Below are positions 46,415 through 55,416 of a stretch of 64,000 nt of DNA, one piece after another. The position numbers and the translations under genes were made by a program. The stretch is from positions 44,330,001-44,394,000 of the forward strand of contig NC_077222.1 in assembly GCF_024763615.1 (NCBI RefSeq), read 5' to 3'. Origin of the DNA: Phlebotomus papatasi (lineage: Eukaryota; Arthropoda; Insecta; Diptera; Psychodidae). The notes under the pieces were generated by a model that had not been told where the DNA came from, did no database searches, and saw only the letters and a program-made list of their open reading frames with translations. Position 1 is the first letter of the stretch. Every line of letters starts with the position of its first letter.

Positions 46415-48094
46415 TACCGTCGTTGCGGGTGACTTTGCACTCGGGGGGTGACTTTGCACTCTGTTGTTCGCGAGACTTTCATTAATTCTAGAACTTATTG
46501 ATAGTCTTCGTCGATCTGGTCTACCATGTCAAAGTATATAGGGATATGTTATGTACGAAATAAGGTACATGATCCTCAAAAGGATTCTTGTAGTTTCAGT
46601 AATAGTCAATGAAATCCTAGTATAGGTATTTTGTCAAAAAACGACTCCGCGAAAAAGTTATCTGGAGGTCCAATTCTAAAATCAATTTCAGAGTAGTAAA
46701 TTGCCCAAATCTATTCTAAATTTAACTGGCTAGAACAATCCACTTCGATTTTGTTCATTATTTTTATTAAAATATTTTTTTTCACAATTATCTTCCTAAG
46801 AGCGCATGATTTATGTTATAAAATTGCATATAATGATCTTTCTAAAGCTTTATTATAGAAGTATTTGGCTAAAAATTATCCAATTTTATGGGAAGTTAAG
46901 ATAAAATGACCGAGATGTACAAAATGATATGGTCGCCATCTTGATTTGACGTTTCTGTCCGCCATTTTGAATATCTGTCAAAACAAAAATCTCATCCGAT
47001 TGAGCTGAAATTTTAGTATGTTGTAGCTGATGTCAAGGACTTTTCAGAACATATATAAAATAGGATGTAGGTCAAGCGATTATCTAGATCAGAGGTGTGC
47101 AAGGAACCGTTGAAACCGAATTAACGTCAAATGAAACATGTACGTCAATGGTCAAAACTCTACTATAACAAACTTATTTTGACGTTAATTCGGTTTCAAC
47201 GGTTTCTTGCACACCTCTGATCAAGATACTGGGGTTCCAAGTTCAAAATTTATACATTTTCATGAATACAGAACTACCGGGAGCTTCTTTTGTCGAAACC
47301 ATCACAAAAAGGCAGCGGTATCATTAGGCGATGAGATCTAACGAATAAACAAAAAGAAAAGTAATGTTTTTCTTTATAATAGCATGTTATTTAAGGATCT
47401 GAATCTGTTTTTGCAAAGATAAAAAAATACAAAAATAAACAAATTAATGCACTTTTCATTTATTTTTTAAATTATGTAAGAGTAAATAAATAAATAAAAG
47501 CCTCAACGATTTTCAATGGTTACTGAGGCATTTTGTTTAGGTTTTAAAATTCAGAATGAGATCGCACTAATATGAATATTTCAAAATTTTAAACTTTGAG
47601 CCTCTATATCTAGGTAAATGCTTAACGTAGACTGGAACATAGATATGTTCTGAAAAGGCCTTAACATCAGCCACAACATACTAAAATTTGAACCCAATTG
47701 GACCAGTTTTAGGTTTTGACAGTTATTCAAAATGGCGGACAGAAACTTCAAATCAAAATGGCGACCACGTCATCTTGTAGATCTCGTGCATCTTACCCTG
47801 AGATATGAAGATCTTCATTGTTGTTTACTATCAGAAATTGTTAATTTTTTGGTATTTATTAAAAAGTGCAAAGTCACATGCACCTTATTCCAAGTGCAAG
47901 CCTTTTTTCTTGATTTTTTTAAACATAGTAAAATTTTATAAAATTAATGCTAGTGGCACAAAATCCATTCATTAACAACTGAATACAAATAATTTTACTC
48001 AAAAGCCCCCCTCCCTTCACTTTAACTGACCACTTTAAGAGGGTAAAGTTGAAAAACAGTGAAAAAACGTGCAAAGTCACCCGCAACGACGGTA
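46415..48094 (+). mobile_element. repeat family B, copy 3 (1680 bp, with a nested hAT MITE)
   Basis: Termini TACCGTCGTTGCGGGTGACT and complement. The D repeat at 29725 preserves the unoccupied target, showing a TA duplication (46415-46416 and 48093-48094). The 69-codon frame at 47732-47941 (MADRNFKSKWRP...) is open here too. Interrupted at 47090 by a hAT MITE. Confidence 0.85.
47090..47219. mobile_element. 130-bp hAT MITE nested in B copy 3
   Basis: Inverted arms of about 43 bp begin CAGAGGTGTGCAAG at each end, with 8-bp flanks ATCTAGAT (47082-47089) and ATCAAGAT (47220-47227), one mismatch apart. Copies 1 and 2 of repeat B have the uninterrupted target. Confidence 0.85.
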
Positions 48095-48239
48095 CTTGAG
48101 ATAATGTTTAGGCTCGTTGAAAAGATCTTGGAATGTCTTGTAAGTCTGAACCGATTACAATCGGTTCTGAATCGATAATGAACTGATTGTGAAACCGTTA
48201 AGTAATTTTTAAACCATTTTAAACCATATTCCTTACAGA

Positions 48240-48445
48240 TTCTATTCTCCAGGAGTTTTTTGGTCGTTAAAGATGTTCGAGTTGTATCCAGTGAACTTAG
48301 CTTCACTGCGGTTAGTTCCACGGGGCATGGGATTGACAACCCCATCCCTGATGTTACGAACCCCCTTGCGGGAAGGCCTAAGTTCCTTTATAAAAAGTTC
48401 TGCAACCGTTATTATTATTATTATTATTATATTATTAATATTATT
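48240..48445 (+). mobile_element. retroposon-like fragment with (TTA)n tail
   Basis: A locally GC-richer block ending in CTGCAACCG followed by a long (TTA)n run (about 48408-48443). The layout suggests the 3' end of a SINE or I-type LINE. No recognisable protein remains. Confidence 0.4.
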
Positions 48446-49170
48446 AGTAGAGTAATCCGTGGATGAACCTATTTGAATTTCGCTGAGTGTATACGTGGGG
48501 ATTTAAACGCCCAACATATACATTTCAATAAGATGCCGAAATCTGTCACACTGTGGTCAAACCTTTAATCCCTACATTAGAAGGCATATTTTCAATTGGT
48601 TCTTCATCAATCATCTTCTATGTTTCACGCATTTCAGATATTCTTGATGCATTTTACAATCAGACGAGAATAAAAATTCTCCACATAAATGAACGGTTTA
48701 AAGACCAATCAAACAACTGAGATGACAAAAAAAATGTGTAGGCAAGAAGTTTTGACTTGTAAAATAGAAGATCAATTCAAGTTTAACTAGAATTTCTGAA
48801 TAAGTTTTTTTTATTCTAAAATTAGATTTAAAATTCCAAGTGAAAAACTTTCTGATTATAATATTACTATTATATTATAGAAGTGTCTAAGAAAAAAGTA
48901 CAAAATGTCACACATTTCAATCATAATTTTAGAAAGCAAACTTCAAGTTTATGAGAGAATTTTGTATTATTTGTCATCAACATTTTTTCTCAATAAAATT
49001 TTCGTTCCAGTGACAAAGTTTAGTGTAAAATATAATAGACTACAGAAATTACTCTCAATTACCAAACTAAGTATATCTTCCATGGTTCTTAGATTGTGTA
49101 GAAAAAAATATTCTGGGATTAGAAAGACTTTCGGAGATGTTTTAATTCTACTTCATTCCTTTTTCCTTCA

Positions 49171-49286
49171 ATGAATACTCTTGTAGTCCTGCGTTTGTAC
49201 GTGATTGACCACACATTTGTAGCTAAAATTTTTACAGTGTAGCTACATAAGCTACACTAGCGCCATAGTTTCCCACTGAAATCATT
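49171..49286 (+). repeat. DIRS left inverted terminal repeat
   Basis: 116 bp starting ATGAATACTCTTGTAGTCCT, identical to the complement of 52667-52782. It includes a small inner palindrome, GTGTAGCTACATAAGCTACAC.. (about 49238-49258). Confidence 0.95.
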
Positions 49287-49342
49287 CTGTTTTTGTGTGC
49301 TGAGAAGACCGCACGTCACCTCAGAAAAAATTCGTGTTGGAG

Positions 49343-52300
49343 ATGGCAGATCACCAGGAAATTCACCGAATTCGGGACAGGATGGAGCGGATGGAGAGAG
49401 AGATGCGGAAGTACAGGCGTAGATACAAGAGGAGCAGTCGCAGTCGCCGTAGTAAGTGGATTTCTGGTCACATAACCTAAAAACGCCACGCGTTGTTTCC
49501 GGACACCTCTGGAGGAGCTTCTGTAGCTGAATTACCCCGTGGGAGCCCAGTTTTTTGACACAAAGCCATTAAGTAGGGCGCCTACTTGCTTTTGTGTGAC
49601 CAAGCTTCAATTGGGGCGCCCATTTGAATGCTACTAGATGGTCTAACTGGGCTGAGTGTTTTGTGGGGGATCCACAACACTTTGACTGGATGGGGGCGCC
49701 CCTGAAGGTCATCCACGGCGGTCTGCATGAGTGTGGAGCGTCCACAAAATACTCTGCAGTGCTAGATGGGGAGCGTCCCCTGAAAGCAATCTCATCAATC
49801 AACAACCTTTTGGACAACATGTGAGCTATGGGGCTCCTATTAGCTCTCTTGTGCTTGTCGGGGAGCATCCCCTGAAAGTCAAGCATCATGAAAATTATCA
49901 TCTGGAGGATTTTGCATTGAGTGGTGGGGCGCCCACTATACTCTGCAACGCTGGTTGGGGAGCGTCCCCTGGAAGGCAAACGCCTTTCATCCTCCGGAGA
50001 CACTTCAATTATATGTTAATAAAATCTGCGTCTAATGGAGAGCGTCTCCTTAAAATTAGACTTGTAGACTGTACTTTAGTTGTGGAGCATTCACGAACAG
50101 ATTTTATATAATGGGGGCATCCCCAAGTCTTCTTTTTTCTTTAATATTCTGATGACATTATAGGTTATGTTCTACATTGAGTGACAGATTGTTTATTTTC
50201 CTTTAAACTTAGGGAGAAGTCGCTCGGATAGCCAATCTAGAGAGAGGCATTGGAGACATCGGCAGCGTGCCAGATCTCGATCAGAGAGGTTGATAAGATC
50301 AGCAGAGATGAAGGAGCCTTTAAGAAATTATCAACAAAATACTGTTGAGATGGCTCAAATGACTGCAAAAGCAATCAATGAAATTCCAGTGAAACAATCC
50401 CGGGATAGGTCCGTGGAAACGTTTTGTGACTCTGGGATGTCACCATCGATGCTGCAAATGTTGCCTGAGACGCAAAGACAACGTGTCTTTGAGGCGTCAA
50501 TACAAAAATCTCTAGAGAAATCGGCAGGACGCCTTCGCTTTTTTTCTCATATTTGGGAATCCATAACAAATGATAAAGTCGTTTTGTCTTGGCTAAATGG
50601 ATACAAAATTCCATTCAGTTCAAAAGTGGTGCAAGATATTCCTCCCAGTGAAGGCAAATGGTCACAGAAAGAAGTCGCAGATATTGAAGAATTGGTAAAA
50701 CAACTGATCCAAAAGGGAGCAGTTGAACATTGTTCACAAGAAGATGGCCAATTCATCTCAAAAATCTTTTTGGTGCCTAAACCAGATGGAACCAATCGGT
50801 TCATAATCAATTTAAAACAACTGAACGAGTTTATCAACCCGGTTCATTTCAAGATGGAAGATGGAAGGACTGTTGCGAACCTAATGTCCAGAAATTGTTT
50901 TATGGCATCAATTGATATTAAGGATGCGTATTATTTAATACCGATTCATGAGTCCCATCGGAAATATCTAAGATTTTTCTTCAAAGGTACTTTGTACCAG
51001 TTTACATGCCTACCATTTGGCCTGTGCACAGCTCCATTTGTGTTCACGAAGATCATGAAGCCGATAGTTGCGTTCTTACGTAAGAACGGAATTATAGTAG
51101 TTATTTATATTGATGATCTATGGCTATCAGGCAAATCTTTCACAATCTGTTCTGAAAATGTTAAAGTTACTGAAAAATTGTTGAAAGATTTGGGTTTCCT
51201 AATTAATTACGAAAAAAGCGATTTAACGCCTACACGTAAATGCAAATTTTTGGGAACTATGTATAACTCTAAAAATATGCTTATCGAGTTACCAGTTTCT
51301 AAAAGAGAGAAAATTGTTAGTCTTGTATCACAATTTAAAGTAGGTGAGACTTACAAGATTCAAAAATTTGCAGAAATGCTAGGATTTCTGGTGTCATGTT
51401 GTCATGCAGTCAGGTATGGATTAGCGCATACAAAGGCCCTTGAGAGGTTAAAATATAACGCGCTTTTAAAAAGTAAAGGCAATTACAACGCTAACTTAGT
51501 GATAAATCAGGAAACAATGTTAGAGCTTAATTGGTGGCGATCAGTTGGATCATTAAGTTGTAATCCTATACGGTATCCATATTATGATTTAACAATTTTT
51601 TGTGATGCTTCAAAATCAGGTTGGGGAGCAACTTGTGATGATGAAAAGGCTCATGGATTCTGGACAGAAAACGAAAGTAATTTGAGTATCAATTATCTTG
51701 AATTAACTGCAGCATACTTTGCTCTGAAATGTTTTGCAAGTGATAAGTCCAACTGTCAGATTTTATTACGTATTGACAATACAACTGCAATATCGTATAT
51801 AAACAGAATGGGTTCTGTACAATATCTAGAGTTGAGTTGTCTGGCGAAACAAATTTGGGACTGGTGCGAAGAAAGGAATATCTGGATTTTTGCATCATAT
51901 ATTGCATCTGAAGAAAATACAGAAGCGGATTTAGAATCTCGAAGATTACGATCAAATACTGAGTTTGAATTATCAAATGAGGCTTTTGAGCAAATTGTAA
52001 ATCAGTTTGGTTATCCAGATATTGATTTATTTGCTTCAAGATCAAATGCAAAATGTCGCAAATTTGTTTCCTGGAAGAAAGATCCAGATTCATTTGCAAT
52101 TGACGCTTTTACGATCTCGTGGCAAAAGTTCTCATTTTATGCCTTTCCACCTTTTGCTATGATATTAAAAGCATTACAAAAAATCAAATATGATAGAGCG
52201 GAAGGAATTATTGTTGTTCCAAAATGGCCAACTCAACCATGGTACCCTTTGTTTAATTCCATGGTTGTTTCAAAAGTAATTCACCTTCCAGGTGATTGTT

Positions 52301-52386
52301 TGATAAATATTTCTGATGATCAAACTAAATTTTGGAAAAATTTAACTTTAATTGTAGCGAAGGTATCAGGGAAAGCTTTACGATGA
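49343..52386 (+). CDS. DIRS RT/RNase H polyprotein, predicted spliced from two exons (760 aa)
   Basis: Reverse transcriptase and RNase H of the DIRS element. Predicted exons 49343-49451 and 50213-52386 join in frame (CCGTA|GTAAGT, acceptor AAACTTAG). Without splicing, the conserved frame is also open from the acceptor. Order: basic Arg/Ser-rich N-terminus (about 1-65); the DIRS pre-RT segment GRLRFFSHIWESIT; RT with LVPKPDG (223-229), DIKDAY (Asp 271) and YIDD (335-338); RNase H with catalytic-type residues Asp 501 (FCDAS), Glu 533 (YLELTA), Asp 558 (RIDNTTA) and Asp 609 (TEADLES); then the DIRS C-terminal domain from about 641 (DIDLFASR, YAFPP, WPTQPWYP). All key residues are present and there are no stops, so the enzyme looks functional. 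The splice is inferred from frame and site quality only. Confidence 0.8.
49452..50212 (+). other. predicted intron of the DIRS frame with an array of short palindromes
   Basis: The 761-bp intron candidate contains about a dozen GC-rich short palindromes every 30-80 bp: TAGGGCGCCTA (49574), TGGGGCGCCCA, GTGGGGGATCCAC, GTGGAGCGTCCAC, GGGGAGCGTCCCC (twice), GGGGAGCATCCCC, GTGGGGCGCCCAC and GGGGGCATCCCC. Several are followed by TGAAAG, suggesting diverged tandem units of roughly 85-120 bp. Long minus-strand frames here are by-products of this repeat structure. Confidence 0.6.
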
Positions 52387-52472
52387 GCTGAATTTTTTCT
52401 GAAATACATTGTTCTAATGTCAAATCCAATAGAATGGTTTGAACTTATATGCTGTAACGCATGCTTTGAACA

Positions 52473-52586
52473 ACTACAAGAGTATTCATTGAAGGAAAAA
52501 GGAATGAAGTAGAATTTAAAGATTAAACGAACTTACCTGTGAAGTTTAATCCTAATTCTACGAATTCCTTTTTCCGAAATGAATAC
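52473..52586 (+). repeat. DIRS internal complementary region
   Basis: The first about 44 bp are the complement of the element's left end and the last about 74 bp the complement of its right end. They are joined through a shared AATT at 52513-52516. This is how a DIRS element stores the termini needed to rebuild full-length DNA. Confidence 0.95.
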
Positions 52587-52666
52587 GCCCACCCAATTTT
52601 TCAGTACCCCTATCTTTGAAATAATTCAAATATCATCCCAAATGGGCGTTACAGCAGCTTTAAATT

Positions 52667-52782
52667 AATGATTTCAGTGGGAAACTATGGCGCTAGTGTA
52701 GCTTATGTAGCTACACTGTAAAAATTTTAGCTACAAATGTGTGGTCAATCACGTACAAACGCAGGACTACAAGAGTATTCAT
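52667..52782 (-). repeat. DIRS right inverted terminal repeat
   Basis: Exact inverted copy of the left ITR. It continues outward into a different extension (TTCGGAAAAAGGAATTCGTA onward) that reappears in complement in the ICR. Confidence 0.95.
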
Positions 52783-52848
52783 TTCGGAAAAAGGAATTCG
52801 TAGAATTAGGATTAAACTTCACAGGTAAGTTCGTTTAATCTTTAAATT

Positions 52849-54477
52849 GTATAATTGGAAAGTGACATAGAGAAAGATCGGTTGAGAGAACACATACATA
52901 TCAGTCGAGTAATTCACACCACATAAATTAAGTAATATCATAAGTCAATCTTACGCAATGTGTATTAGATATGTCTTTTGGCAGGAACATGTTATTAACC
53001 GTGTGACGTGTAATTTTCGTTCTCAAATTAAATCACCTCAAACGCCAATGGAAAGAGTGAAATGACCGGGTAAAATTGGCTAGGAGCTTAGATGTGGTGG
53101 CATTAAATTACCCGTCATTTGCAAATTGTTGCGTAAATTGCTACATGGAGTGATAAAAAAGGTAAATCCGTTACACATCTTCTAAGAGATCAAATGATGA
53201 AATCCACACTGATTGCGTGGAAGAAAGTCTAGCTTTTTTCATTACATCCTATACTACCAAACGTTAGTGCCTTGCATCTAATTGATCGCTTTATATTCGC
53301 AATGCCTAAGTCGGTGCATATAATTTAATAAGCCTCCCTATATTTCATTGAATCTTTTCACTTTGAGATGTATACACATATATATATAGTAGAAGAGTTA
53401 CGTGCTATTCGCATTTTTTACTTCACCTCTCCACTAACAGCCATCATCCGCTCGTCAACGGGTTTATATCTAAAGCAATTTTTACTGAATTCCACGCACA
53501 CATGAAATCAAGTTCAAGGTGCGCTATTTCGCCTTTGTTGCACCCAATTGCATAACTATAACTATCATTACGCTAACCCATTCCAAACAAACCAATATAC
53601 ATCTGCCAAAGATCTTTCTAGATTGACTGACAATGCTGTGGAGGAAGTTGGTATGGATCATGTCACGGTAAACATATAAATTCCAAGGGGCTTCAATCCT
53701 TCTCAGTGATTGATGAACGATCAACGGAAATCATTTGCAATTTACTACACAAAGTATTTTTTTTTGAAACTGAACTGCTATTCCGGATCATTTCATTTCA
53801 ATGTAAGTAAAAGTGTGCATGAATTTAAGAACACGTTCAAATTTTAGTTTTTCCGTTTTTTGTCAAAAATAAACTTTTTCCCAAAAACAATATTTCGATT
53901 CTTTCCATCTGCAAAGGCTATGATTTTTTGGGTAACGTGTTTCGTTTTCATAATAGTATTATTTTCTTATATATATATTCGACTGAGTTTATAAGCAATT
54001 TATTTCAGTGATGGGTATCAACGCCCTAGTTAGTTTTTGAATATTGTCATATGGGGTGCGTTTTTGAATTATAAACTTAAGTATGAAAATTTTCACCTCG
54101 AAAGAAATATTCTTAGAAATTAAAATCCAAAGGAATATGCGGGGCTACAGGAGACCTCAAAGAGTGTGCCGAAGATGGAGAGGGAGGAGATGATACTACT
54201 CCTAAGCGCTGGCATTTGTTCATTTGTAACTATACAAAAATTATGTTTAAACAATTGTATTGTGTTGTTCTCATTACAATTATATAAGTTATTTTAAAAT
54301 AAATAATTTATAATTTAATTTTAGTATTGCATATTTTTTACTTAAAAAAATCCATATCTTAATTAACAATGTCATGCTGTATAAGATAATATTCAACATA
54401 CGTCAAAATTTTGTCAAATAAAAAATACCCCTCTGAAAAGAAAAATATTTAATTTAATTTAATCAATAAAAAGTAAT
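52849..54477. other. intergenic sequence, no gene recognised
   Basis: AT-rich sequence to the right of the DIRS element. Only short frames on both strands; nothing supportable as a gene or RNA. Confidence 0.5.
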
Positions 54478-54479
54478 TA

Positions 54480-55414
54480 GGGGAAAGTTGTCTGCCTTTA
54501 AATGCAGCAGCCTTCAAATTTTGCGATTTTTTCGTCGTTCTCAAAAGCATAAATTATATTCTATTAACTATTAGGTAGCTATCTATCATCCTCACAAATC
54601 ATCAAAAAATGGAGAGCCTAGCTCCTATTTCCTAGATGCTAGATAAAAAAATGAAAATGAGCTCTAAACTGTAATTTTGATGTTCCACAAATCATGTGAT
54701 TTTTCATAGTAAAAATCATTTTACAAATAAATCTTCCATTGTGACTCATATATAGAAGGTTAATCAGGCTTAATATTTCTGTTAATACATTTTGGTTCAG
54801 ATGACACAATTTTTGTGGGTGGCAAAAATTTGCAAATATCACCCTGCAGCAGCCTTTAAATGCTAATGTCGTGTGCCTTTAAATCCTATCTTTCCATACA
54901 TCAAAACATGTGAAATCGAACTCCTACTTTTCTCTGACGAACGTCATACAAATACTTATAACCTGCTATCTTGCTCCGGCCGGGATGTCTGAAGTCGACA
55001 ATTTGCAATTCAATGGCTTTTTCTTCCAAATTTTCAAGTGCAAAACAGTGCTTCAGAAAAATGTGAAGAAAAGTTATTGTGTAATGTCTTCTGACTGCAG
55101 TGATGAATTTAGTGAGTGCGTTAGGCATCTACCTAATCATTTATAGCCCATTTAGTTTTATTGATTCAATATTCTCAGTGAAAAAAAAACATTTAAAGGT
55201 AGCTGCCTCGCGTTTAAAGGCAGACTATGCCAGCTGCCTTCATACAAATCGACATCACTTTTTTAATTTCCTCAGAAGGAAAAACCGAGGACTTGCAAGT
55301 GCTAAATAAGGTAATCATATACGCCGAATGAATAAGAGAATTTTTTGGTGTAGTAGAAAATAAAATCTTAAATTTGGAACTCCATTTTTCGTTTGAAGGC
55401 AGACGACTTTCCCC
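54480..55414. mobile_element. 935-bp TA-flanked element (GGGGAAAGTTGTCTGCCTTT ends)
   Basis: The ends GGGGAAAGTTGTCTGCCTT and GGGGAAAGTCGTCTGCCTTC have TA at 54478-54479 and 55415-55416. The motif CAGCCTTTAAA / CTGCCTTTAAA recurs inside in both orientations. Short frames inside show no transposase motif. Confidence 0.85.
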
Positions 55415-55416
55415 TA

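Larger units (their letters stand above)
46021..48210 (+). mobile_element. repeat family D, copy carrying repeat B copy 3
   Basis: It starts with the D tip (TTACTGCTCGAAATCCATAA) and includes the GTCCGTTCGTCTG-like stretch also typical of family F. It resumes after B copy 3 with TTTAGGCTCGTTGAAAAGAT, matching TTTAAGCTTGTTGAAGAGAT at about 30061. Non-coding. Confidence 0.6.
43023..49143. other. intergenic region upstream of sha, transposon-rich
   Basis: It must contain the sha promoter and any 5' UTR exon, which I cannot place. The rest is a run of MITEs (43794, 44135, 45170) and the nested D/B/hAT block at 46021-48210. A TTA-tailed retro-fragment follows. Confidence 0.5.
49144..52848 (+). 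mobile_element. DIRS-type retrotransposon, structurally complete but without a visible tyrosine recombinase
   Basis: A 3.7-kb element with inverted terminal repeats, terminal extensions and an internal complementary region (ICR), the defining DIRS layout for replication through a circular intermediate. The ITRs (49171-49286, 52667-52782) are 116 bp and identical in complement. The ICR (52473-52586) is complementary to the left extension (49144-49187) joined to the right extension (to 52848). The main frame encodes RT, RNase H and the DIRS C-terminal domain. No frame for a tyrosine recombinase, a methyltransferase or a conventional gag is present, although the element looks undamaged. DIRS elements integrate without target duplication and none is seen. 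Confidence 0.9.

Noticed and set aside
49569..50003. 144-codon minus-strand frame and two plus-strand frames in the DIRS 5' region
   Set aside because: They arise from the palindromic GC-rich units, share no recognisable domain and lie in the predicted intron.
54901..55309. Frames of 69-78 codons inside the 54480-55414 element, considered as a transposase
   Set aside because: Too short and without DDE/DDD or DNA-binding motifs; they overlap on both strands.
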